Part shown: piece after piece, positions 50,400 through 58,517 of the stretch
Numbering within the stretch: the first letter of the stretch is position 1
How the letters are laid out: the number at the start of each line of letters is the position of its first letter
Assembly (NCBI RefSeq): GCF_009733845.1
Contig: NZ_WNXZ01000005.1
Location: 62,001-126,000, forward strand
Reading direction: 5' to 3'
From: Pseudactinotalea terrae
Lineage (GTDB): Bacteria; Actinomycetota; Actinomycetes; Actinomycetales; Beutenbergiaceae
DNA: 64,000 nt
Notes under the pieces: model-generated
Told to the model about the DNA's origin: nothing
What the model saw: the letters and a program-made list of their open reading frames with translations, nothing else
Database searches by the model: none
Position numbers and translations under genes: made by a program

Positions 50400-52436
50400 T
50401 CAGCGCAGGAAGGCAGCAGCGACCCCGGAGTCGACCGGGATGTGCAGACCGGTCGTCTGGTCCAGGTCGCCACCGGCGATCGCGAACGCCGCAGCCGCCA
50501 CGTGCTCCGGGAGCACCTCCTTCTTGAGGAGGGTCCGCCGCGCGTAGTACGCGCCGAGCTCGGACTCCGGGACTCCGTACACGGCGGCGCGCTTGGCGCC
50601 CCACCCGCCGGAGAAGATCCCGGACCCGCGGACCACGCCGTCGGGGTTGATGCCGTTGACGCGGATGCCGTGCTCACCCAGCTCGGCCGCGAGCAGCCGG
50701 ACCTGGTGCGCCTGATCGGCCTTGGTGGCGGAGTAGGCGATGTTGTTCGGGCCGGCGAAGATCGAGTTCTTCGAGCTGATGTAGATGATGTCGCCGCCCA
50801 GCTTCTGGGCGATCATCGCGCGGGCCGCCTCACGGGAGACGAGGAACGAGCCGCGAGCCATCACGTCGTGCTGCAGGTCCCAGTCGGCCACCTCGGTCTC
50901 GAGCAGCGGCTTGCTGACCGAGAGACCGGCGTTGTTCACCACGAGGTCGACGCCGCCGAACGCGAGGTTCGCGGCGGCGATCATCGCCCTGACATCGTCC
51001 TCGCTCGTGACGTCGGCGCGCACGGCGATCGCCTTGTCGGGGCCACCGAGCTCGGCTGCCACGGCCTGGGCGTTCGTCTCGTTCAGGTCCGCGATCACCA
51101 CGCACGCGCCCTCGGCGGCGAACCGCTCCGCGATCGCCTTGCCGATGCCGGATCCGCCGCCGGTCACGAGCGCGACCCGGGTGGCGAGCGGCTTCGGCTT
51201 CGGCATCCGCTGCAGCTTCGCCTCCTCGAGCGCCCAGTACTCGATGCGGAACTTCTCGCTCTCCTCGATCGGCGCATAGGTCGACAGCCCCTCGGCACCG
51301 CGCATCACGTTGATGGCGTTGATGTAGAACTCGCCCGCCACGCGCGCGGTCTGCTTGTCCTTGCCATAGGAGAACATGCCGATCCCCGGCACCAGCACGA
51401 TCAGCGGGTCGGCGCCGCGCATCGCGGGGCTGTCCTTCTTCGCGTGCCGCTTGTAGTACGCGGCGTAGTCGGCGCGGTAGCTCTCGTGCAGGGCCTCGAC
51501 CCGCGCCACGACCTTCTCCCACGGCGCGTCCGGCGCGAGGTCCAGCACCATCGGCTTCACCTTGGTGCGCAGGAAGTGGTCGGGGCAGCTGGTCCCCAGC
51601 GCGGCGAGCTGCGGGTGGTTGCGCGAGGCGAGGAAGTCCAGCACCACCTTGTCGTCGGTGAAGTGCCCGACCATCGGCTTGTCCTGCGACGCGACACCAC
51701 GCAGCAGCGGAGCGAGCTCGGCCGCACGCGTCAACCGCTTCGCCTTGGTGAGGGGCTCGTACTTCTTCACCCGCGCGCCGAACGGGTTCTTCTTGCTGTT
51801 CGCCTTGATGTACTTCTCCGCGGTGCGGATGATCCACAGCGAGTTTCGCTCGGCAGCGCGCGAGGTGTCGCCCCACGCGGTGATGCCGTGGCCACCGAGG
51901 ATGCAGCCGATCGCCTGCGGGTTCGCCTCCTTGATGGCGGCGATGTCCAGACCGAGCTGGAACCCCGGCCGGCGCCACGGCACCCACACGACCTTGTCGC
52001 CGAAGATCGTCGAGGTGAGCTCCTCGCCGTCGGCGGCGGTCGCGATCGCGATGCCCGAGTCGGGGTGCAGGTGGTCCACGTGCGCGGCGTCCACCAGGCC
52101 GTGCATCGCAGTGTCGATCGACGGCGCGGCACCCCCCTTGCCGTGCAGGCAGTAGTCGAACGCGGCGACCATCTCGTCCTCGCGCTTGACGCCCGGGTAC
52201 ACGTCCACGAGCGCGCGCATGCGGTCGAGCCGCAGCACCGCGAGACCGGACTCCGTCAACGTGCCGAGGTCACCGCCGGACCCCTTCACCCACAGCAGCT
52301 CGACCGGCTGCCCGGTGACCGGGTCGATGTCGGTGCCCTTGGCGGAGGTGTTGCCGCCGGCGTAGTTGGTGTTGCGCGGGTCGGACCCGAGCTTGTTCGA
52401 GCGTGCGATCAGATCGGCTGCTGCCTGGTTCGTCAT
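50400..52436 (-). CDS. rhaD: Bifunctional rhamnulose-1-phosphate aldolase/lactaldehyde dehydrogenase-type SDR
   Basis: 678 residues. The first ~400 are a class II aldolase domain (DPRNTNYAGGNTSAKG, HLHPDSGIAIATA and GGHGITAWGD supply Zn-binding residues). From about residue 425 a complete SDR follows (VALVTGGGSGIGKAIAERF, VNNAGLS, catalytic IIYISSKNSIF and AYSATKADQ). This is the RhaEW type, which splits rhamnulose 1-phosphate to DHAP and L-lactaldehyde and oxidises or reduces the lactaldehyde. GAGGAAG lies 5 nt before the ATG. It follows rhaI with a ~120-bp gap holding a possible CGTGCGG/CCGCACG hairpin. Confidence 0.93.
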   Translation of the reverse strand: MTNQAAADLIARSNKLGSDPRNTNYAGGNTSAKGTDIDPVTGQPVELLWVKGSGGDLGTLTESGLAVLRLDRMRALVDVYPGVKREDEMVAAFDYCLHGKGGAAPSIDTAMHGLVDAAHVDHLHPDSGIAIATAADGEELTSTIFGDKVVWVPWRRPGFQLGLDIAAIKEANPQAIGCILGGHGITAWGDTSRAAERNSLWIIRTAEKYIKANSKKNPFGARVKKYEPLTKAKRLTRAAELAPLLRGVASQDKPMVGHFTDDKVVLDFLASRNHPQLAALGTSCPDHFLRTKVKPMVLDLAPDAPWEKVVARVEALHESYRADYAAYYKRHAKKDSPAMRGADPLIVLVPGIGMFSYGKDKQTARVAGEFYINAINVMRGAEGLSTYAPIEESEKFRIEYWALEEAKLQRMPKPKPLATRVALVTGGGSGIGKAIAERFAAEGACVVIADLNETNAQAVAAELGGPDKAIAVRADVTSEDDVRAMIAAANLAFGGVDLVVNNAGLSVSKPLLETEVADWDLQHDVMARGSFLVSREAARAMIAQKLGGDIIYISSKNSIFAGPNNIAYSATKADQAHQVRLLAAELGEHGIRVNGINPDGVVRGSGIFSGGWGAKRAAVYGVPESELGAYYARRTLLKKEVLPEHVAAAAFAIAGGDLDQTTGLHIPVDSGVAAAFLR

Positions 52437-52555
52437 CTGTCTTCCTCAGTTGCTCATGGTCGAACGTGCGGAAGGTGTGGGTCTCAGTCTGAGTGCCGCA
52501 CGATCCGCGCGTTCGATGGTTGGTCTCGTCCTGTGCCCGACGGCGGCGGGTCGCC

Positions 52556-53728
52556 TCAGGCGCCCCAGCTCGCCTGGGTGCCGCCCACGCGCTCATCGGC
52601 GACCTTCTCGGAGTAGCCCGAGGCGCGGAAGGCGGCGATCGGGTCGCCGGCCAGGCCCTTGCTCTCGCGGACCTCGGCGAGCAGCGGGCGGACGTCGGTG
52701 TTGTAGGCGTCCATGAGAGCAGCGTTGGCGCCGAGCACGTCACCGGAGCGCTGCGCCTCGCCGAGGGCGTCGCGGTCGACGAGCAGCGCCTTGGCTGTCG
52801 CCTCCTGCACGTTCATGACCGACCGGATCTGCGCCTGCACCTTCGCCTCGATGTTGTGGCACTGGTCGAGCATGAAGTTGACACCGGAGTCCGGGCGCAG
52901 CGCGTCCGCGACGACGATCTCGTTCATGATCCGGAACAGCTGGAACGGGTCGGCTGCACCGACCATCAGGTCGTCGTCGGCGTAGAAGCGCGAGTTGAAG
53001 TCGAAGGCACCGAGGCGACCGACCCGTAGCAGCTGCGCGACGATGAACTCGATGTTGGTGCCGGGTGCGTGGTGGCCGGTGTCGAGCACCACGGTCGCCT
53101 GGTTCCCGAGCGCCATGCAGTGCAGCAGCGATGTGCCCCAGTCCGGGATGTCGGTCGTGTAGAAGTACGGCTCGAAGAACTTGTACTCGAGCAGCAGGCG
53201 CATGTGCGGGTCCAGCGCGCTGTAGATCTCCGCGAGGCTCTCGGCGAGCCGGTCCTGGCGCGAGCGGATGTCGTCCTGGCCCGGGTAGTTGGTGCCGTCC
53301 GGCAGCCAGATCTTCAGGTCGGTCGAGCCGGTCGCGCGCATCACGTCGATGCAGTCGAGATGGTGGCGCACCGCCTTGGCGCGGATCTTCGGATCGGCGT
53401 GCGTGAGCGAGCCGAGCTTGTAGTCCTCGTCCTGGAACACGTTCGAGTTGATGGCGCCGATCGTGACGCCGTGCTCGCGCGCGTGCCGGGCGAGGTCGTC
53501 GAAGTCGTCCACGAGATCCCACGGGATGTGCAGCGACACCCGCGGGGCGGCCCCCGTCACGTTGTTGACCTGGGCGACGTCGGCGATCTTCTCGTACGGG
53601 TCGCGCGGGACTCCCTCGGTGCTGAACACCTTGAAGCGGGTCCCGGAGTTGCCGAATGCCCAGGAGGGCAGCTCGATGGTCTGGGCCGCGAGGGCGGACC
53701 GGACGTCGGCGTCCGACTGCGTGCTCAT
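52556..53728 (-). CDS. rhaI: L-rhamnose isomerase
   Basis: 390-residue TIM-barrel isomerase of the Pseudomonas stutzeri RhaI class, not the E. coli RhaA class. Barrel strands carrying the metal ligands are visible: LLLEYKFFEPYF (Glu), ATVVLDTGHHAPG (Asp, His) and GAFDFNSRFYADDD (Asp). GAGGAG lies ~6 nt before the ATG. First gene of the leftward operon rhaI-rhaD/SDR-rhaB-oxidoreductase-rhaM, behind a promoter with a perfect LacI-type operator. Confidence 0.93.
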   Translation of the reverse strand: MSTQSDADVRSALAAQTIELPSWAFGNSGTRFKVFSTEGVPRDPYEKIADVAQVNNVTGAAPRVSLHIPWDLVDDFDDLARHAREHGVTIGAINSNVFQDEDYKLGSLTHADPKIRAKAVRHHLDCIDVMRATGSTDLKIWLPDGTNYPGQDDIRSRQDRLAESLAEIYSALDPHMRLLLEYKFFEPYFYTTDIPDWGTSLLHCMALGNQATVVLDTGHHAPGTNIEFIVAQLLRVGRLGAFDFNSRFYADDDLMVGAADPFQLFRIMNEIVVADALRPDSGVNFMLDQCHNIEAKVQAQIRSVMNVQEATAKALLVDRDALGEAQRSGDVLGANAALMDAYNTDVRPLLAEVRESKGLAGDPIAAFRASGYSEKVADERVGGTQASWGA

Positions 53729-53760
53729 GGGAATCTCCTCGGTGTGCTCAGCAGCGATGT

Positions 53761-53812
53761 TGAAACGTTTCAGGATACGATCAGCCTATTAATCGGTCCG
53801 GCCGCGTGTCAA
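53761..53812 (-). promoter_or_regulatory. rha operon promoter and operator
   Basis: On the minus strand TTGACA (53812-53807) and TAGGCT (53788-53783) are 18 bp apart. Downstream of the -10 box, TGAAACGTTTCA (53761-53772) is a perfect 12-bp LacI-type palindrome covering the expected start-site region. It lies between rhaI and the divergent LacI gene at 53902. Confidence 0.72.
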
Positions 53813-53901
53813 GGCGAACGCTCACCTCCGTGACACGACGCCCGTGCCGCAGCCGGACGCCCCGGCCCTACGATGACGCCAAGCCGGTGACTGGAGAGAT
53901 C

Positions 53902-54948
53902 ATGACGAAGCCCGACGTCGGGGACGACCTCGGGATACCGCGAGGCAAGAAGCCCGCGATCAAGGATGTGGCACGGCTCGCCGGGGTCGCCGTCGGGACC
54001 GTCTCGAACGTGCTGAACAAGCGGCCGACCGTCACACCCGAGACCCGCGAGCGCGTGCTGGCCGTCATCGACCGGATCGGCTACGTGCCCAACGCGACCG
54101 CGCGGCGGCTGCGCAACGGCGAGATCACGACGATCGGCGCCGTCGTGCTCGACCTCGCGAACCCGTTCTTCACCGAGATGGCGCGCGGCGTCGAGGACCG
54201 TCTCTCCCAGGACGGCTACACGCTGATGCTGTCGAGCTCGGACGAGGATGCCGCGCGTGAGCGTCGGTACCTCGACCTGCTGCTCCAGCAGGGCGTGCGC
54301 GGTCTGCTGGTCACGCCGTCCGGCGACGACCTCACCTATCTGTCCGAGATCCGTGAGCGAGGCACCGACGTGGTGCTGCTCGACTCGTTCTCGCGGGACT
54401 TCGACTCGGTCTGGGTGGACGACGTCGCTGGGGGCGCCCTCGCCGCCGCGCACCTGCTCGACGGCGGCCGGTCCCGGCTCGCCCTTCTCAACGGCCCTCA
54501 TACGGTGCGCCAGTGCGCCGCCCGTCACCAGGGCGTCGAGCGCGCGATCCTCACCCGTGAGCTGGACGTCGACGCCGTGCTCGAGGAGGTCCTCCTGCAG
54601 GCGCCGATGACGGCCGAGCTCGCCCAGGCCGCCACCCATGAGCTGCTCGACTCCCCCGACGGCCCGCCCGACGGCATCCTCTGCATCAACGACATCGTCG
54701 CCCTCGGCGTGCTGCAGGCGCTGCACTCCCGCGGCGTCTCGGTGCCCGACGACGTCGCTGTGGTCGGTTACGACGACATCATGTTCTCCGCGATGCTCAG
54801 CACGCCGCTGACCTCGGTCCGCCAGCCCACCCGCCAGCTCGGCTGGACCGCGGCCGACCTCCTGCTGCGTGGCGACGACGCCCCCCGCCCGCACCAGGTC
54901 GAGTTCACCCCGGAGCTGATCGTCCGCGCCTCCAGCCGACCCCGGTGA
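53902..54948 (+). CDS. LacI-family repressor of the rhamnose operon
   Basis: 348 residues: HTH KPAIKDVARLAGVAVGTVSNVL at ~16-37, hinge VPNATARRLRNG, and effector domain IGAVVLDLANPFFTEMARG to VAVVGYDDIMFSAML. The ATG at 53902 has GGAGA 5 nt upstream; the open frame extends further without homology. Divergent from rhaI with the TGAAACGTTTCA palindrome between them, so it should repress the rha operon until rhamnose or a derivative binds. A close paralogue follows on the same strand. Confidence 0.9.
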   Translation: MTKPDVGDDLGIPRGKKPAIKDVARLAGVAVGTVSNVLNKRPTVTPETRERVLAVIDRIGYVPNATARRLRNGEITTIGAVVLDLANPFFTEMARGVEDRLSQDGYTLMLSSSDEDAARERRYLDLLLQQGVRGLLVTPSGDDLTYLSEIRERGTDVVLLDSFSRDFDSVWVDDVAGGALAAAHLLDGGRSRLALLNGPHTVRQCAARHQGVERAILTRELDVDAVLEEVLLQAPMTAELAQAATHELLDSPDGPPDGILCINDIVALGVLQALHSRGVSVPDDVAVVGYDDIMFSAMLSTPLTSVRQPTRQLGWTAADLLLRGDDAPRPHQVEFTPELIVRASSRPR

Positions 54949-54992
54949 CGCCCGCACGGCGCACTGCGTCGGCCGTGTGGCGCCCTCACGGC

Positions 54993-55008
54993 TTGAAACG
55001 ATAAACTC
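54993..55008 (+). promoter_or_regulatory. Degenerate operator half-site before the second lacI
   Basis: TTGAAACGATAAACTC keeps the left half TGAAACG of the rha operator but loses the right half. It lies ~45-60 bp before the second LacI gene and could be a weak autoregulatory site. Confidence 0.3.
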
Positions 55009-55052
55009 GCCTCTCGGGCGCCGAAGCCCACTGATGGATGGGGGCCCAGCTG

Positions 55053-56087
55053 ATGTCGACCGACACGTCCGACGCCACCGCGAGCCGTGTGCGCCGGCCG
55101 AGCGTGACCGACGTCGCGAAGCTCGCCGCCGTCTCGGTCGGCACCGTCTCCAACGTGCTCAACCGCCCGGACCGCGTCGCCGCCGCCACACGCGAACGCG
55201 TGCTCACGGCGATCGACGACCTCGGCTTCGTGCGGAACGCCTCGGCTCGACAGCTCCGCAGCGGCGAGATCACCACGATCGGCGCCGTCGTCCTCGACAT
55301 CGCGAACCCGTTCTTCACCGAGATCGCTCGCGGCATCGAGGACCGGCTCGCGCAGGACGACCTCACGCTCATGCTCGCGAGCTCCGACGAGAACCCCGAC
55401 CGTGAGGCCCGGTATCTGCGGCTCTTCGCCGAGCACGGCGTGCGCGGCGTGCTGGCCACCCCCTCGCACGGCAGCATCGACGCCCTCCTTGCCCTCCGCG
55501 ACAAGGGGATCCCTGTCGTGCTGCTCGACCACACATCCCCCGTGCCCGAGCTCAGCTCGGTGGCGGTCGACGACGTGAGCGGCGGCAGCCTGGCGATCGA
55601 GCACCTGCTCGATCTCGGCCACCGGCGGATCGGCTTCATCAACGGTCCCCTGACGCTCCGGCAGTGCATCGACCGTCGCGACGGCGTGCTGCAGGCACTC
55701 GACCAGCGCGGGCTCGACCCCGACGAGGTACTGATCGAGGTCAGCGTCGACAACCTCAACGCCGACGCCGGTGACGTGGCCACCCAGCGCCTTCTCGCGC
55801 GCGACGACCGCCCCACCGCGATCTTCTGCGTCAACGACCTGACGGCGCTCGGCAGCCTCCGGGCACTCCGGGAGGGACAGGTCGCGGTGCCCGAGGCGAT
55901 GGCCGTGGTCGGCTACGACGACGTCTCGTTCGCCTCGATGCTCTCGACGCCTCTCACATCGGTCCGGCAGCCGACCCACACGCTCGGGTGGACGGCAGCG
56001 GACATCCTCCTGCGCACCGGGCTCGACGACGTCGAGCAGGTCACCTTCACGCCTGAGCTGATCGTGCGGGGTTCGAGCGCGATCTGA
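55053..56087 (+). CDS. LacI-family repressor, paralogue of the rha regulator
   Basis: 344 residues from the ATG at 55053 (GGGGG 8 nt upstream; ATG 55038 is an alternative). The HTH PSVTDVAKLAAVSVGTVSNVLN and the effector domain align with the preceding regulator along the whole length (EITTIGAVVLD, ANPFFTE, MLSTPLTSVRQPT shared). It therefore arose by tandem duplication and probably binds a similar operator. Effector residues differ, for example LDHTSPVPELSSVAVDD versus LDSFSRDFDSVWVDD, which suggests a different ligand or a subordinate role. Confidence 0.87.
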   Translation: MSTDTSDATASRVRRPSVTDVAKLAAVSVGTVSNVLNRPDRVAAATRERVLTAIDDLGFVRNASARQLRSGEITTIGAVVLDIANPFFTEIARGIEDRLAQDDLTLMLASSDENPDREARYLRLFAEHGVRGVLATPSHGSIDALLALRDKGIPVVLLDHTSPVPELSSVAVDDVSGGSLAIEHLLDLGHRRIGFINGPLTLRQCIDRRDGVLQALDQRGLDPDEVLIEVSVDNLNADAGDVATQRLLARDDRPTAIFCVNDLTALGSLRALREGQVAVPEAMAVVGYDDVSFASMLSTPLTSVRQPTHTLGWTAADILLRTGLDDVEQVTFTPELIVRGSSAI

Positions 56088-56096
56088 CGCAGCGAG

Positions 56097-57422
56097 TCAG
56101 GCACCCTCGACGGCGAGGGCACGAACGCCGTCGACGGGCGCGTCCTGGACGGTCGAGTCGGCACGTGCCTCACGGGCCCATCCCCGTGACACGACCAGCA
56201 GCAGCCCGGCGGCCACGAGGATCGTCCCGCTCATGACCGCCGCCATGGTGAGGGCAGTGACCTCGCCGAACAGCCCGGTCACCGGCGCGATCGCCGCACC
56301 CACACCGAACTGCGAGGCGCCGAGGAGCGCCGCTGCGCTGCCCGCCTGGTGGGCGTTCCGTTCGAGCGCGATGGCCGGCACGGAGGGCATCACGAAGCCG
56401 GCGGTGCCGAGCACCAGCACCAGTGCGGCGACGAGCGGGCCGATGCCGGCGATCGTCCTGCCGACCGTCGCCGCCACCACCACGAGCACCAGCGACAGCA
56501 CGACGCCGGCGGGCACCACCATGGACAGGATCCGCTCGGGTGTCACCCTGCCGGCGAGCGCACCGTTGATCTGCGACCCGGCGGTCACGGCGATGGCGCC
56601 CGCGCCGAAGATCAGCGCGAACTGCTGCGCGGTCAGGCCGAAGCCCTCCTGGAACACGAAGGTCGATGTCGACACGTAGGTGAACATCGCGGCCATGTAG
56701 AACCCGGCCAGCAGTGCGAGAGCCACGAACGAGCGGTCCCGGAGCAACGATCCGTACGAGGCGAGCGCCGGGCGAAGACCGCCCGAGCGGCGGTACTGCG
56801 CGGGCAACGACTCCTGCAGGAACAGCACCACCAGGGCCAGCAGCGCAGCTCCGACCGCTGCGAGCACGAAGAACATCGCGCGCCAGTCGCCGAACCGCAG
56901 GATCTGGGCGCCCAGGGTCGGGGCCAGGATCGGCGCGACACCCACGATCAGCATCAGCCGGGCGATGACCTTGGCCACCCGCGGACCCGAGAACCGGTCG
57001 CGCACGATGGCCATCGACATCACCATGCCCGCGGCGGCCGCGAACCCCTGGATCCCGCGCAGGGCGGCGAGCGCGGCGATCGAGGTGGCGAACGCGATCG
57101 CGAGCGACGTCGCCGCGTAGAGGGCGAACGCCGCGATCAGCGGCCGGCGGCGCCCCAGCGCGTCTGAGAGCGAGCCGATGACCAGCTGCCCGAGCGCCAG
57201 CCCGATCAACGTGGTGGTCATGGTCAGCTGCACGCTCGCCCTGGAGGTGCCGAGCTCGGTCGCGATCTCGGGGAACGCGGCAAGGTAGAGGTCGATGGTC
57301 AGCGGCCCCACGGCGGTGAGCGCCGACAGCAGCAGAACCAGACCGGCCGGGATCCGGCCGCTGAAGGAGGGCTGGACTCGAACGGGCGGGCCCGCTGACG
57401 TGGCAGGCTCAGGAGTTCCCAT
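56097..57422 (-). CDS. MFS multidrug transporter, Bcr/CflA type
   Basis: 441 residues with 12 membrane helices of the DHA1 family. The Bcr-like signature PLTIDLYLAAFPEIATELG follows the first helix, GSLSDALGRRRPLIAAF is the loop 2-3 motif A, and RGIQGFAAAAGMVMSMAIVRD is helix 5. It exports drugs or metabolites with proton exchange. The start is uncertain: ATG 57422 is used, with ATG 57455 possible. Convergent with the second LacI gene, so probably not in its regulon. Confidence 0.88.
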   Translation of the reverse strand: MGTPEPATSAGPPVRVQPSFSGRIPAGLVLLLSALTAVGPLTIDLYLAAFPEIATELGTSRASVQLTMTTTLIGLALGQLVIGSLSDALGRRRPLIAAFALYAATSLAIAFATSIAALAALRGIQGFAAAAGMVMSMAIVRDRFSGPRVAKVIARLMLIVGVAPILAPTLGAQILRFGDWRAMFFVLAAVGAALLALVVLFLQESLPAQYRRSGGLRPALASYGSLLRDRSFVALALLAGFYMAAMFTYVSTSTFVFQEGFGLTAQQFALIFGAGAIAVTAGSQINGALAGRVTPERILSMVVPAGVVLSLVLVVVAATVGRTIAGIGPLVAALVLVLGTAGFVMPSVPAIALERNAHQAGSAAALLGASQFGVGAAIAPVTGLFGEVTALTMAAVMSGTILVAAGLLLVVSRGWAREARADSTVQDAPVDGVRALAVEGA

Positions 57423-57541
57423 GGCGATCGCAACGCCGACCCGGTACCGCCTCATTCCCCGCCTGGTGAGGATCTCAGCCGGTGGACGCGCGTGGGCAGG
57501 TTCCACCGCCGGGCGGCGGGCGCGAGTGGCAGGATCGAGCT

Positions 57542-58369
57542 GTGGCTGAGCGCATCGAGATCCACGTCGTCGCGGACTCGACGGGCGACACCGCGGCGCG
57601 GGTCGCGCGCGCGGCGCGAGCGCAGTACGCCGATCGCGAGATCCGCATCGTGCGACACCCTCGGATCCTGTCCGAGTCGATGCTGCGGGCCGTGATCGAG
57701 CCGCTCGCCGGCCGGTCCAGCACCGTGGTGGTGTTCTCGACCCTGGTCGACGAGCACATCCGTTCGCTTCTCGCCCAGCTCTGCGCAGAGGTCCGCCTGG
57801 CGCACGCCGACCTGCTCGATCCCGCGGTCACGGCGCTGCAGCAGGCGATCGGCGCGGCACCCTCACGCACGGTGGCATCCGTCGGGGTCGGAGAGGACTA
57901 CTTCAAGCGCATCCAGGCGATGGAGTTCGCCATCGCGAACGACGACGGCAAGCTCACCCATCCCCTGTCCGCCGCCGACATCGTGCTGGTCGGCGTCTCG
58001 CGGACCGGCAAGACGCCGCTCTCGATGTACCTGGGGTACCTCGGCTACAAGACGACGAACATCCCGCTCGTGCCTGGGCTGCCCGCTCCGCGCGCGCTCT
58101 TCGAGGTGGACCGGTGGAAGATCGTCGGGCTGACGATCGATCCGCAACGGCTGCACGACATCAGACGCCGACGCGTCCACAGCATGGGCGTCGGCCAGGG
58201 CAAGGACGGATACGCCGAGCTCGCCAAGATCTACGACGAGCTGGACGAGGTCGGAGCCGTGCAACGCCGTCTCGGCTGCCCGGTCATCGACACGACCGCC
58301 GTCGCTCTCGAGGAGGCTGCCCTCCGCGTCATCGAGGTCGTGGAGCAGCGGCGGGACGCGCTCGCCTGA
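57542..58369 (+). CDS. Pyruvate phosphate dikinase regulatory protein (bifunctional kinase/pyrophosphorylase)
   Basis: 275-residue DUF299/PDRP protein that inactivates PPDK by ADP-dependent phosphorylation of the Thr next to the catalytic His and reactivates it by Pi-dependent dephosphorylation. It begins IEIHVVADSTGDTAARVARA and carries the P-loop-like GVSRTGKT at residues 151-158, with the following KTPLSMYLGYLGYKTTNIPL region (GYLGYKTTNIPLVPG). The GTG start at 57542 has AGGATCGAG upstream. The target enzyme is encoded 148 bp downstream on the same strand. Confidence 0.93.
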   Translation: MAERIEIHVVADSTGDTAARVARAARAQYADREIRIVRHPRILSESMLRAVIEPLAGRSSTVVVFSTLVDEHIRSLLAQLCAEVRLAHADLLDPAVTALQQAIGAAPSRTVASVGVGEDYFKRIQAMEFAIANDDGKLTHPLSAADIVLVGVSRTGKTPLSMYLGYLGYKTTNIPLVPGLPAPRALFEVDRWKIVGLTIDPQRLHDIRRRRVHSMGVGQGKDGYAELAKIYDELDEVGAVQRRLGCPVIDTTAVALEEAALRVIEVVEQRRDALA

Positions 58370-58517
58370 TCCGAGACTGTGGGGTTGTTCACGGTGGATC
58401 GATTCGGTGGCGACGCCCGACGACCGCGCGGTGGCCAGCCGCGCACGGCACCGCTACTGTGCCCGCACATGCCGACACCTCGCCCGGTGAGGGTCGTGTC
58501 CCGATGGAGTGAGACCG

